Of a stretch of DNA of 64,000 bases, positions 8,196-16,594 are shown piece by piece. Under the pieces are notes generated by a model. The model saw only the letters and a list, made by a program, of their open reading frames with translations, ran no database searches and was not told the origin of the DNA. The stretch is from assembly GCF_002204185.1 (NCBI RefSeq), contig NZ_MXPU01000003.1:124001-188000 (forward strand). Direction: 5' to 3'. The DNA comes from Rhizobium esperanzae (GTDB lineage: Bacteria; Pseudomonadota; Alphaproteobacteria; Rhizobiales; Rhizobiaceae). A program made the translations under genes and the position numbers. The first letter of the stretch is position 1, and every line of letters starts with the position of its first letter.

Positions 8196-8624
8196 GGCGG
8201 ATTATCCATCGGTCTCGGAAACGGGAGGCCCAGCTTTTAAGCCAAGTGCCCGGCGATGGCCAACGAGAATCGCAGATGAATGCGACGCCGATCATTGATG
8301 GATCGGCAGTACAGTCGTGAGGGACGTACCAGGAGTAGCTCCCGTCGGCTGCAAAGATGCGGCGGGCGCAGTGCGTGTTTTGCTAGAACCTTCGCGCAAA
8401 GCCTGCAAAGCACACCGTCGCGTTGCTATCCCATTTAAAAGAGATTATTTTTAGCACTTATAAAAAAGATCGTTCACGCATAACGTGGACATTGTGTCGC
8501 GTAAACGTAGGCCGCGTACTGCTTCTTTCCCCATGTAAGACGCTCAGAGGAAACCCCACTCGCCGCGACCGGGAAGCAACTGGCAAATCCGCATGAGGTG
8601 CAACAAGATGCCCTAGGAGGGTTC
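8196..8624. other. Gene-free stretch of about 430 bp with an AT-rich segment
   Basis: Lies between the divergent pdxJ and MerR-type genes, so it holds both promoters. The segment at about 8430-8470 is markedly AT-rich for this genome. A short CACG-N5-CGTG repeat lies near 8476-8488. I see no convincing coding sequence, RNA gene or strong palindrome. Confidence 0.5.
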
Positions 8625-9317
8625 ATGCCAGACGGTTCCAAACGCCTGTTTGCTGCCGCCGGTATCGCTTCGGAGGCCCGGTCGAAATACCGGTTCCTGC
8701 CTTCGGCCGCGCTGCCGCCGGATCTACCGGAAGGTCCGGTGCCTATCGCCGATATGGCCAACGCATTCGGCGTTACACACAGGACACTGCATTTCTACGA
8801 AGAAAAGGGATTGATCTCGGCCAATCGCATCGGCCTGATGCGCGTCTATGGCCAGGACGACGTGATGCGCATGGCTGTCATCACCGTCTGCCGCGAGACG
8901 GGCATGCCGATCGCGGTTATCCAAGAGTTGATGGACGAGCTTCGCAACGCCGATTCGCAAGAATCGGCCGAGGCAATGTTTCGGGAGGCCTTGCAGGTGC
9001 GCAAGCGCGAATTGACGGCCGAAATGTCGACGCTGCACCGTCAGCTGCAGCAGGTCGGCGATCTCCTGGACTTCGAGGACGGCATGGAGACGCAGTCGCT
9101 CAACGACAATCAGGACAGTTCCAGCCTGACCGCGCAGGAACTGCGATGTCTGGAATTGATGGCAGAGGGCTATTCGACCCAGCGCATCGCTCGGGCGCTC
9201 GACCTGAAGCATGACGAAACCAGGGATCTCGAAGCTGGAATCATCCTGAAATTCCGCGCCAACAACCGTTTTCAGGCGATCGCCAAGGCCGTCCTGCTCG
9301 GCATCGTGCAGGCTTGA
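8625..9317 (+). CDS. MerR-type HTH regulator with C-terminal LuxR-type HTH
   Basis: A 230-residue regulator from the ATG at 8625, chosen because AGGAGG lies four bases before it; an in-frame GTG at 8598 lacks such a site. Residues about 39-107 form a MerR winged helix (VPIADMANAFGVTHRTLHFYEEKGLI, split here as the HTH and wing). Residues 115-152 look like a coiled-coil dimerisation helix. Residues about 168-230 resemble a LuxR/GerE HTH (LTAQELRCLELMAEGYSTQR, IARALDL). The second HTH is unusual for a MerR protein. No metal-binding Cys cluster is seen. Target and signal unknown. Confidence 0.75.
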   Translation: MPDGSKRLFAAAGIASEARSKYRFLPSAALPPDLPEGPVPIADMANAFGVTHRTLHFYEEKGLISANRIGLMRVYGQDDVMRMAVITVCRETGMPIAVIQELMDELRNADSQESAEAMFREALQVRKRELTAEMSTLHRQLQQVGDLLDFEDGMETQSLNDNQDSSSLTAQELRCLELMAEGYSTQRIARALDLKHDETRDLEAGIILKFRANNRFQAIAKAVLLGIVQA

Positions 9318-9387
9318 CGCACGGACAGCGCCCCGACGGCCGCATCGCCCCTTTCCCATCTTGATCGGGATCACGACGCAATCGGGA

Positions 9388-10515
9388 TCAGCGCACGATC
9401 GTCAGCGTCTCCGCCGCGCGTGTAATCGCGGTGTAGAGCCAGCGTTCCCGCGTGTCGCGAAAGGCCCAGCTTTCGTCGAAGAGCACGACGTCGTTCCATT
9501 GCGAGCCCTGCGCCTTGTGAACGGTCAGGGCATAACCATAGTCGAACTCGTCGTAGCGCTTGCGGGTGTTCCAGGGGATCTCGCCTTCGACATCCTCGAA
9601 GGCCTGTTTGAGCAGCTTGATTTTGGCCGCTCCGCGATCCATGTCGTCGTCCTCGGGACGGACGAGGAGATTGATGCCGGGTTTCGTCGTTTCCTTGGAC
9701 GAGGTCATCACCTGCCACAGCGAGCCGTTGAGCAGACCCTTGGCCGGATCGTTCCGAAGACAGACGAGCTTGTCGCCGGTCTGCGGATAATCGGCGCTGA
9801 AGCCCTTCAATTCACGCAGGCGCTGATTGTAGCGCCGCCGCGTCCTGTTGGTGCCGACGAGCACCTGGTCGGCATCGAGCACGAGCTGCTGCGTCACCTC
9901 GTTCTTCGAGATCACCTTGGCCGTGCCGTAGTCGCCATACATGATCTCATTGCCCTCGCGCACCTGCATGGCGAGCTTGATGATCGGATTGTCGCGCGCC
10001 TGCCGGTGAATATCGGTGAGCAGATAATCCGGCTCCTGGTTGGTGAAGTAACCGCCGCCCGAAACCGGCGGCAGCTGGCCGGGATCGCCGAGCACCAGGA
10101 TCGGCGTGCCAAAGCTCATCAGGTCCTTGCCGAGCGCCTCGTCCACCATCGAACATTCGTCGACGATGATCAGCGCCGCTTTCGCGACCGGGCTCTGCCG
10201 GTTGATCGAAAACATCGGCGCGATCGAGGTCTTGCCGGTTTCCTCGTCCTCCACCGCTTCCTCGCCGCGCGGGCGATAGATCAGCGAATGAATGGTCTTG
10301 GCGTTGGAGGCGCCGCGCGAGCGCAGCACCTGCGCGGCCTTGCCGGTGAAGGCGGCAAACAGCACGTCGCCGTCGACGTTCTCGGCGAAATGCCGGGCAA
10401 GCGTCGTCTTGCCCGTTCCGGCATAACCGAACAGGCGAAAGAGCGGCGAGCGCCCTTCGTTCAGCCATTTAGAAACAGCCTTGAGGGCTTCGTCTTGTTG
10501 CGGCGCAAATTGCAT
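9388..10515 (-). CDS. ATP-dependent RecD-like DNA helicase (SF1B)
   Basis: A 375-residue superfamily 1 helicase, much shorter than RecD or TraA. Motif I GYAGTGKTT is at residues 30-38, motif II DECSMV at 119-124, motif III LGDPGQLPPV, and the C-terminal UvrD_C_2 segment YALTVHKAQGSQW followed by YTAITRA. This set matches the short Dda/RecD-like helicases that move 5' to 3' on single-stranded DNA. A role in repair or replication-fork processing is likely, with no partner gene nearby to refine it. The ATG at 10515 gives the usual start MQFAPQQDEAL. Confidence 0.85.
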   Translation of the reverse strand: MQFAPQQDEALKAVSKWLNEGRSPLFRLFGYAGTGKTTLARHFAENVDGDVLFAAFTGKAAQVLRSRGASNAKTIHSLIYRPRGEEAVEDEETGKTSIAPMFSINRQSPVAKAALIIVDECSMVDEALGKDLMSFGTPILVLGDPGQLPPVSGGGYFTNQEPDYLLTDIHRQARDNPIIKLAMQVREGNEIMYGDYGTAKVISKNEVTQQLVLDADQVLVGTNRTRRRYNQRLRELKGFSADYPQTGDKLVCLRNDPAKGLLNGSLWQVMTSSKETTKPGINLLVRPEDDDMDRGAAKIKLLKQAFEDVEGEIPWNTRKRYDEFDYGYALTVHKAQGSQWNDVVLFDESWAFRDTRERWLYTAITRAAETLTIVR

Positions 10516-10598
10516 GATCAGACGACTTGGCAGGATTCGCCTGACTTAGGCAAGGCGGAAACTGACGCGGCATGGCCGATGGCGGCAGATCCTTGCAC

Positions 10599-11525
10599 TC
10601 ACCCGTCCCAGCCCCGGTCCACGCCGCCTGCGCACATCGATGGGTCCTGCCCCATCGCATCAATGAGAAAATCCAGAACCGTCTTGACGCGCAACGGCAT
10701 GTTGCGTCGCGAGGGATAAACGACGGTGACCGGCAGCCGGCTCGGCTGAAAATCTTTCATCACCGGGATCAGCCGGCCAGCGGCGATATCGGGCTTGGCG
10801 ATGATGTGGGAGAGCACCGCAAGGCCCGCGCCGGCAAGGGCTGCCCTGTGGATAGCGACGGCGTTGCAGGCCGTCAGCCGCGGAGAGATCCTGACCGATA
10901 TGTCTTCCGAGCCGTTCGAAAACGACCAGGTATTGGCCTCGCCCGCCCTGTTGTAGCACAGGCATTCATGATCCTTGATGTCCTTCGGTTCGCGCGGCGC
11001 CGCCCTGCATGCGAGATAGGCGGGAGACGCGACGAGGAAGGCCGTCGTCCAGCCGATCCGCCGGCAGACGAGACTGCTGTCGGCGACCGGGCCAAGGCGC
11101 ACTTCGAGGTCCAAGCGCTCCTCGATCATATCCGAGCTCTGCTCCCTGAAAAGCAGCTCGACCGAGAGTTTGGGATGAGCAGCCAGAAGATCGCCCAGCC
11201 GCTCGCTGAGATAGAGCCCGAGCGGCGCGGGAACGCTCAGCCTGACCTTTCCCGAAGCGATCGCTCCATCCGATCCGGCAGCATCGCCGAGCTCTTCCAC
11301 CGCTTCGAGAATACTCAGCGCCATCGGCAGCATCCGTTCCCCCTCCGCCGTCAGCGACAGGCCGCTCGTCGTGCGATGCAGGAGGCGCGTGTTGAAATGG
11401 CCCTCGAGTGCCGCGACCTGCCGCGAGACCGCCGGCTGGGTCACATCGAGATCATGCGCGGCGGCTGAAAACGAGCCTGTCTCCACGACGCGCCGAAAGG
11501 TCCGCAATGCCGAAACGATATCCAT
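10599..11525 (-). CDS. LysR family transcriptional regulator
   Basis: A 308-residue LTTR. The N-terminal HTH is IVSALRTFRRVVETGSFSAA with VTQPAVSRQVAALE, and the substrate domain starts near residue 90. It is divergent from the AhpD-like gene at 11657, so it may share control of that operon, although the palindromes in the gap look like Rrf2 rather than LysR sites. It ends 83 bases upstream of the helicase gene on the same strand. Confidence 0.85.
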   Translation of the reverse strand: MDIVSALRTFRRVVETGSFSAAAHDLDVTQPAVSRQVAALEGHFNTRLLHRTTSGLSLTAEGERMLPMALSILEAVEELGDAAGSDGAIASGKVRLSVPAPLGLYLSERLGDLLAAHPKLSVELLFREQSSDMIEERLDLEVRLGPVADSSLVCRRIGWTTAFLVASPAYLACRAAPREPKDIKDHECLCYNRAGEANTWSFSNGSEDISVRISPRLTACNAVAIHRAALAGAGLAVLSHIIAKPDIAAGRLIPVMKDFQPSRLPVTVVYPSRRNMPLRVKTVLDFLIDAMGQDPSMCAGGVDRGWDG

Positions 11526-11600
11526 GACAGCTCCCTCATACTTTTGCGCATAGGCTTTATGCCGCCAGACTAAGCGAGAATGGCTTTACAGTCCAGCGAT

Positions 11601-11621
11601 TAAGGATATCTTCTATCCATA
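11601..11621. promoter_or_regulatory. Candidate Rrf2-family operator, copy 1
   Basis: TAAGGATAT, CTT, CTATCCATA. Two mismatches from the perfect copy that begins 19 bases later, so the two sites lie nearly two helical turns apart on similar faces. Confidence 0.5.
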
Positions 11622-11640
11622 AGGATATTTGATATCCTTA
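11620..11640. promoter_or_regulatory. Candidate Rrf2-family operator, copy 2 (perfect palindrome)
   Basis: TAAGGATAT, TTG, ATATCCTTA: perfect nine-base arms ending 16 bases before the AhpD-like start codon, overlapping the expected promoter or transcript start. A related site precedes the Rrf2 gene at 15533. Confidence 0.6.
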
Positions 11641-11656
11641 ATTAGAGGAGAAAGAC

Positions 11657-12136
11657 ATGACCCAACGATTGAACTACGCCCAGCAGTCCCCCGAGCTTTT
11701 CAAGAAATTCATGGAATTCAGCATGGCGCTGAGGAGCAGCGTGATTGACGAGAAGCTGCAGGCGCTGGTCGAAATCCGCGCCTCGCAGATCAACGGGTGC
11801 GGCTTTTGCCTCGACATGCATGTGAAGCAGGCAAAGATCCATGGCGAGAGCGAACTCAGGATCTATCACGTCGCCATCTGGCGGGAATCGAACCTGTTCA
11901 TTCCCCGCGAGCGTGCGGCACTGGCATGGACCGAAGCCCTGACGAAGCTGCCGGAGGGCGGCGTTCCCGACGAGATCTACGAGCGGGTTCGCGGCCAGCT
12001 TTCCGAAAAGGAAATCTCCGACCTGACCTTCGTCGTCATGGCTATCAATGCCTGGAACCGGGTCAATGTCGGCTTCAAGACCGTGCCCGGCACCGCCGAC
12101 AAGGCATACGGCCTCGACAAGGCTGGCCTGAACTAA
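11657..12136 (+). CDS. AhpD-like carboxymuconolactone decarboxylase family protein
   Basis: A 159-residue all-helical protein of the CMD/AhpD superfamily. The redox signature CGFC with His55 (C48, C51, H55) matches the AhpD-like peroxidase-reductant subgroup rather than true CMD. The N-terminus LNYAQQSPELFKKFMEFS is common to the 4-carboxymuconolactone-decarboxylase-type alkylhydroperoxidases. Likely handles organic peroxides or acts as a disulfide relay in the cytoplasm. SD GAGGAGAAAG is strong. It is the first gene of a probable operon with an SDR, a cupin and an MscS channel, under an Rrf2 palindrome. Confidence 0.85.
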   Translation: MTQRLNYAQQSPELFKKFMEFSMALRSSVIDEKLQALVEIRASQINGCGFCLDMHVKQAKIHGESELRIYHVAIWRESNLFIPRERAALAWTEALTKLPEGGVPDEIYERVRGQLSEKEISDLTFVVMAINAWNRVNVGFKTVPGTADKAYGLDKAGLN

Positions 12137-12169
12137 CCCTCACAATTTGTTGAGAAGATTCAACTTTGA

Positions 12170-12190
12170 CGCTGCCGCACCCCGGCAGCG
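12170..12190 (+). other. 8-bp hairpin between the AhpD-like and SDR genes
   Basis: CGCTGCCG, CACCC, CGGCAGCG: a perfect stem 15 bases before the SDR start codon, with no T-run. It may adjust translation or stability within the operon; no direct evidence. Confidence 0.3.
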
Positions 12191-12204
12191 AACGGAGACC
12201 TATT

Positions 12205-12960
12205 ATGAAAATCGTCGTCATCGGCGGAACCGGCCTCATCGGTTCGAAGACTGTCGAACGCCTGCGCAAGCGCGGCCATGAAGTGATTGCCGCCTCGCCG
12301 AACTCCGGCGTCAACACGATCACCGGAGAAGGGCTGGCGGAAGCGCTTGCCGGCGCAGAGGTCGTACTCGACCTTGCCAATTCGCCCTCCTTCGAGGACA
12401 AGGCCGTGCTCGAATTCTTCGAGACCTCGGGGCGCAATCTTCTCGCCGCCGAAAAGGTCGCCGGCGTCAGGCATCATATTGCGCTTTCGGTCGTCGGCAC
12501 CGAGCGCCTGCAGGAAAGCGGCTATTTCCGCGGGAAGCTCGCCCAGGAAAAGCTGATCAGGGCCTCCGGTATTCCCTACACCATCGTGCATTCGACGCAG
12601 TTCATGGAATTCCTGAATGGCATCGCCCAATCCGGCACGGTCGGGCAGACGGTCCGCCTGTCGCCGGCCTATGTGCAGCCGATCGCCTCCGATGATGTCG
12701 CCGACGCCATGGCCGACGTGGCGCTCTCCGCTCCCGCCAACAAGACGATCGAGATATCGGGTCCCGAACGCGCTCGCCTCAGCGACCTCGTCGCCCGCTA
12801 TCTAAAGGCGATGAAGGACCCGCGCACGGTCGAGGCCGACGCCGAGGCGCGATATTTCGGCGCAAGGCTGAACGATCAGTCGCTCGTCTCCGACGACAAT
12901 CCGCGGCTCGGTTCGATCACCTTTGAAGAGTGGTTCGCCAAATCAGCCCAGTCGAATTGA
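12205..12960 (+). CDS. NmrA-type SDR family NAD(P)-binding protein
   Basis: A 251-residue atypical SDR. Start chosen at the ATG at 12205 (KIVVIGGTGLIG follows at once, with GGAG upstream); an earlier TTG would add 13 unlikely residues. The Rossmann motif GGTGLIGS is at about residues 7-14. Segments GVRHHIALSVVGTERLQ and YFRGKLAQEKLI match the NmrA/SDR_a5 group, which often acts on quinones or as redox sensors. There is no catalytic YxxxK in the classical position. Second gene of the Rrf2-linked block. Confidence 0.8.
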   Translation: MKIVVIGGTGLIGSKTVERLRKRGHEVIAASPNSGVNTITGEGLAEALAGAEVVLDLANSPSFEDKAVLEFFETSGRNLLAAEKVAGVRHHIALSVVGTERLQESGYFRGKLAQEKLIRASGIPYTIVHSTQFMEFLNGIAQSGTVGQTVRLSPAYVQPIASDDVADAMADVALSAPANKTIEISGPERARLSDLVARYLKAMKDPRTVEADAEARYFGARLNDQSLVSDDNPRLGSITFEEWFAKSAQSN

Positions 12961-13015
12961 TCGGCTGGGGACGCAGCCGGGCGCGTCCTCTCCCCCAGCA
13001 ACAAAGGAGATTCCC

Positions 13016-13432
13016 ATGATCAGAGCATCAATCATCGCCGCCACCCTCGCCTTTCTCACAGCCACCGGTGCGGCCGCCCACGACAGCAGCAAATCCGCGA
13101 AGGTGACGCTCGTCTATGAGCACGAGCTGCCGAACGCACCCGGCAAGAGCATCAAGGGCGTGCTGGTCGAATACGGCCCTGGCGGTTTCTCCGAAGGCCA
13201 TACCCATCCGGACTCGGCCTTCATCTACGCTACCGTGCTCGAGGGATCGATCCGCAGCCAGGTCAATGACGGCCCGGTCAAGGTCTATCAGGCCGGAGAA
13301 AGCTTCTCGGAAATGCCGGGCGACCGCCACGGCGTCAGCGCCAATGGCAGCGAGACCAAGCCCGCCCGCCTGCTCGCCGTCTTCGTCGTCGACACCAAGC
13401 AGAAAGAGCTGACCTTCCCGTTGCAGAACTGA
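13016..13432 (+). CDS. Exported cupin-domain protein
   Basis: A 138-residue protein from the ATG at 13016, chosen for its SD (AAAGGAGA). It has a signal peptide (residues 1-21, ending AAA) and a single cupin barrel with metal ligands in GHTHPDS (H62, H64) and a later His (H105, PGDRHGV). Such small periplasmic cupins are often found beside redox regulators; the activity is unknown. The gap to the SDR upstream is 55 bases and to the channel gene downstream 93 bases, consistent with one transcript. Confidence 0.8.
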   Translation: MIRASIIAATLAFLTATGAAAHDSSKSAKVTLVYEHELPNAPGKSIKGVLVEYGPGGFSEGHTHPDSAFIYATVLEGSIRSQVNDGPVKVYQAGESFSEMPGDRHGVSANGSETKPARLLAVFVVDTKQKELTFPLQN

Positions 13433-13525
13433 TGGTCGATCCTTGATCACCCGCGCACGCCGATGCTTGCGCGGGTGGCCGACATGCTAAATCATGTGCC
13501 GCCCGCCCCTTCCGGAGACAGAGAG

Positions 13526-15007
13526 ATGATCTACGACGCGCTGTTCGGCAAGCCGCTGATATCCCTCATCGTCGTCGGCTTTGCTGGCATCCTCGTCTGG
13601 TACTTCCTCTCCCGTCAGCGGCCGACGACGCGGCTGGTGGTGCAGATCCTCTTCTTTGCGGTGATGACGCTGATCCTCGTCGGCAGCGGCATCGAGCCCC
13701 ACCGTTTTCAGGGATATCAGTCCGAAGACCCGCAGGCCCTGCTCGTCATCGTCGCCAAATCGCTCTGGTGGGTCCACCTGGCATGGGCCGTGATCGGTTT
13801 CATCAGGCTCTATCTGGTGCTGGAGGGAAGCCCGCGTGAGGCCCGCCTGCTGCAGGATCTCGTCATCGGTATCGTCTATATCGGCATGGCACTCTCCGTC
13901 CTCGCTTTCGTCTTCGGCGTACCGATCGGCACTATCGTCGCCACATCAGGCGTGGTCGCCATCATCCTCGGCCTGGCGCTCCAGAACACACTCGCCGACG
14001 TCTTTTCCGGCATCGCCCTGACGCTCGGCCGGCCCTATGTCATCGGCGACTGGATCCTCTTGAGCGACGGCACGGAAGGACGCGTCGTCGAAAGCAACTG
14101 GCGCGCGACGCACATCCTGACCGGCGCCAACAATGTCGTCGTCCTGCCCAACAGCTTCCTGGCGAAACTCGGCCTGACCAATGTCAGCCGGCCGGACGAG
14201 ACCCATCTTCTGATCCTGACCATCCGCATCGCCCCGACCCGGATGCCGGCATCGATCCGCCAGATCATGCTCGCCGCGCTCACGAGCTGCAATTCGATTG
14301 TCCGCGAGCCTGCGCCGGTCGTCGCGTTGAAAGGGCTGGACGCCACGTCGCTCGAAGTCGAGCTGCAGTTCCGGGTGACGAGCCCCAGCCAGCGCGTGCC
14401 GGCGCGAAACGAGGTGCTCGATCTCGTCTATCGCCATTGCAAATCCGCCGGCTTGCTTTTGGCCGTTCCACCCGCAGCCCAGGTACTGACCGCCGATCTG
14501 CCGACGGAAGAAAACGCCAAGCCGCCGACCGTCACGCCGCTTGCGCTGATTGAAGCGATTCCCGTCTTTGCAACACTGACATCAGATGAGAGGCAGAAGC
14601 TCGCCGACACCACGACTGTCCGGCAATTCCGCAAAGGCGATGTGATCGTACGGGAGAGCGAAATGCTGCCCTCGCTGATGATGGTGCGCGCCGGCATCAT
14701 CGTGGCGCGGCGCGAAGGCGAAGAGCGCGGACGGTTTGCGCCAGGTGATTTCTTCGGCGAGACAGGCCTGCTCGCCGGCATGCAGGAAGTCTGCACCTTG
14801 GAGGCCCTGACCCCAGTGACGATCTATGAAATCGGTCAGGCGGCCTTCGCGCCGCTGCTTAGCGAACGCCCAGCCCTGGCCGAAGAGATCGCCGAAGCCC
14901 TCGCCGGCCGCGCCGAACGCTTCCGCGACGGCGTTGCCCTGCCCCCGGAACAAGCACGCAACGCGCACGCGATCCTGAAGACCATCAGGACCATCTTCAG
15001 GGCATGA
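13526..15007 (+). CDS. MscS-family channel with cyclic nucleotide-binding domain
   Basis: A 493-residue protein from the ATG at 13526 (CGGAGAC upstream; an in-frame ATG at 13463 has none). Four to five membrane segments lie within about residues 11-165. The pore-lining helix and MscS beta domain follow (TSGVVAIILGLALQNTLADV, then RPYVIGDWILL). A C-terminal cyclic-nucleotide-binding fold covers about 355-470. This is the bCNG architecture. The phosphate-binding cassette reads FFGETGLLAGMQEVCTLEA: the Glu is present but the usual Arg is absent, so ligand binding may differ from CAP or PKA domains. Last gene of the block; its stop abuts the stop of the convergent Rrf2 gene. Confidence 0.85.
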   Translation: MIYDALFGKPLISLIVVGFAGILVWYFLSRQRPTTRLVVQILFFAVMTLILVGSGIEPHRFQGYQSEDPQALLVIVAKSLWWVHLAWAVIGFIRLYLVLEGSPREARLLQDLVIGIVYIGMALSVLAFVFGVPIGTIVATSGVVAIILGLALQNTLADVFSGIALTLGRPYVIGDWILLSDGTEGRVVESNWRATHILTGANNVVVLPNSFLAKLGLTNVSRPDETHLLILTIRIAPTRMPASIRQIMLAALTSCNSIVREPAPVVALKGLDATSLEVELQFRVTSPSQRVPARNEVLDLVYRHCKSAGLLLAVPPAAQVLTADLPTEENAKPPTVTPLALIEAIPVFATLTSDERQKLADTTTVRQFRKGDVIVRESEMLPSLMMVRAGIIVARREGEERGRFAPGDFFGETGLLAGMQEVCTLEALTPVTIYEIGQAAFAPLLSERPALAEEIAEALAGRAERFRDGVALPPEQARNAHAILKTIRTIFRA

Positions 15008-15496
15008 TCAGCCGGCACGCTGGAGCACCCATTGGAACGTGCCTTGCCAGATGTCCGCCGGCACCTCCTCGGATAAGGTGCCGACGAGATCGGAGAGCCG
15101 GACGGCTTTCAGCGTGTTTCGCCAAGCCTCGTCGGCTTCCCACATGACGCGCGCAACCGCGCAGGGCTTACTGTCGCAATAGCCTGCCGGCCGGCACGGA
15201 TTGTTCTCCCGGATATTCGTGCAGGTGAAGCTGCGCGCCTTTCCCTCCACCGCCTCGACAATATCAAGGAAGTTGATCTCGGACGGGGATCTCGCAAGCC
15301 TGTAGCCGCCGCTGGGACCGAGCGTGGTATCGACGAGCGAAGCTTGTGAAAGGCTTTGCAGCGCCTTGGAGAGATATTCCTTCGGCAGACCATGAAGCTC
15401 GGCGAGCGCCTTGGTGGAGAGATACCTGCCCTCGGGCAGGCCCGCGAGAATGGCGCAGCAATGCAGCGCCCACTCGACCTGGCTTTTCAAGATCAT
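15008..15496 (-). CDS. Rrf2 family transcriptional regulator
   Basis: A 162-residue winged-helix regulator of the Rrf2/IscR/NsrR family. The HTH is YLSTKALAELHGLPKEYLSK and the wing contains GPSGGYRLAR. The cluster region has four Cys: C92, C101, C107 and C112, spaced 8, 5 and 4, which is not exactly the IscR C-x5-C-x5-C pattern, so an iron-sulfur cluster or thiol switch is possible. A palindrome 37 bases upstream matches two sites before the AhpD-like operon, so it probably represses itself and that operon. It lies tail to tail with the channel gene, with no gap. Confidence 0.85.
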   Translation of the reverse strand: MILKSQVEWALHCCAILAGLPEGRYLSTKALAELHGLPKEYLSKALQSLSQASLVDTTLGPSGGYRLARSPSEINFLDIVEAVEGKARSFTCTNIRENNPCRPAGYCDSKPCAVARVMWEADEAWRNTLKAVRLSDLVGTLSEEVPADIWQGTFQWVLQRAG

Positions 15497-15532
15497 TCAG
15501 CAACTCGTAATGGCTGGTTCTGTGAACCAAAT

Positions 15533-15553
15533 TAAGGATATATGTTATCCGAA
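15533..15553. promoter_or_regulatory. Candidate Rrf2-family operator, copy 3
   Basis: TAAGGATAT, ATG, TTATCCGAA: left arm identical to the copies at 11601 and 11620, right half partly matching. It lies just upstream of the Rrf2 gene, in the region shared with the divergent COG4315 gene. Confidence 0.5.
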
Positions 15554-15681
15554 AATCGATTTGATGTAAATGACTGCGCCATTTTCCGCGAAAACTTTCG
15601 CTCAGCCGGAATAAAATTGCCTCGTCGCGTGTCTCATCTCAGGTATCGCAGTATTGCGTGCCCAACCTGAGGAGAGACATC

Positions 15682-16062
15682 ATGACATCCTTGAAATTCC
15701 TGTCCGTCGTGGCGGCAGCCGCCCTTGCCGCGACCGCTGCCTTCGCCGCCCCTCCCGTTAAGGAAGTCGAATCCGCCAAGGGCAAGGTGCTCGCCGGCGA
15801 AAACGGCATGACCCTCTACACCTTCAAGAAAGACGCCAAGGGCGTTTCCAACTGCAACGGCGATTGTGCCAAGAACTGGCCGCCGCTGATGGCCGCTTCC
15901 GATGCCAAGGCCGATGGTGCATATTCGATCATCGAGCGTAAGGATGGCAAGAAGCAATGGGCCAAGGACGGTATGCCGCTTTATTACTGGGTGAAGGACA
16001 AGAAGGCTGGCGACATCACCGGCGACGGTGTCGGCGGCAATTGGGATGTCGCCAAACCTTGA
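15682..16062 (+). CDS. COG4315 secreted repeat protein (lipoprotein-like)
   Basis: A 126-residue protein from the ATG at 15682, chosen for its SD GAGGAGAGA. It has a signal peptide (residues about 1-23) and two copies of the family repeat: GMTLYTF at 42-48 with C58/C62 (CNGDC) following, and GMPLYYW at 97-103. This is the 'secreted repeat of unknown function' family (Lipoprotein_15). There is no lipobox, so it is probably a free periplasmic protein. Its 3' end overlaps the ECF sigma gene; in several genomes this family sits beside ECF sigma/anti-sigma pairs, suggesting envelope redox stress. Confidence 0.8.
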   Translation: MTSLKFLSVVAAAALAATAAFAAPPVKEVESAKGKVLAGENGMTLYTFKKDAKGVSNCNGDCAKNWPPLMAASDAKADGAYSIIERKDGKKQWAKDGMPLYYWVKDKKAGDITGDGVGGNWDVAKP

Positions 16063-16594
16063 TGCCAAGAGAGCCGGCGTGAAGACACCCCCGCCCGAAA
16101 CGTTCGAGGGCCAGATCCTGGCCCTCCTGCCCTCGCTCAGGCGCTATTCGCGCAGCCTGACGCGCTCGGATGCCGACGGCGAGGACTTGCTCCAGGACTG
16201 TGTCGAGAAGGTCCTGACGCGCCGCGGCCAATGGCGCGGCCTCAATCTGCGCGGCTGGGTCCTGACCATCATGACCAATCTCTATCGCAACGACCGGCGC
16301 GGCAAGGCGCGCGACGGCCTGGTCGAGCTCGACGCCGCACAAGACGTGGCCGCTCCCGAACCGCCGGCCGATCCGCTGGAGCGCGCCCGGCTCGACGATG
16401 CGCTGAACAGTCTCTCGGAAGAACACCGCGCCGTGCTGATGCTCGTTGTCATCGAGGGATACAGCTACAACGAGGTCGCCGCCGCGCTCGAGATTCCGAT
16501 CGGCACCGTCATGTCCCGGCTGTCGCGCGCCCGCCATCGCGTCGCCGAGCGGCTGAAGGCCGATAACGTCATTACGCTTCGGAGACCGAAATGA
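16046..16594 (+). CDS. ECF-type RNA polymerase sigma factor
   Basis: A sigma-70 family protein with only regions 2 and 4. Region 2 has LTRSDADGEDLLQDCVEKVL and WVLTIMTNLYRND; region 4 has LSEEHRAVLMLVVIEGYSY and the HTH IGTVMSRLSRARHR. The start is uncertain: ATG at 16046 lies inside the upstream gene, while GTG at 16079 has a better SD (AAGAGAG) and gives 171 residues. It overlaps the anti-sigma gene by four bases (ATGA), implying translational coupling. It is not EcfG by neighbourhood, since no phyR or nepR is adjacent. Confidence 0.85.
   Translation: MSPNLDAKRAGVKTPPPETFEGQILALLPSLRRYSRSLTRSDADGEDLLQDCVEKVLTRRGQWRGLNLRGWVLTIMTNLYRNDRRGKARDGLVELDAAQDVAAPEPPADPLERARLDDALNSLSEEHRAVLMLVVIEGYSYNEVAAALEIPIGTVMSRLSRARHRVAERLKADNVITLRRPK

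Noticed and set aside
9361..10719. Plus-strand open frame of about 450 codons opposite the RecD-like helicase
   Set aside because: Antisense shadow of a clear helicase; no domain, no SD.
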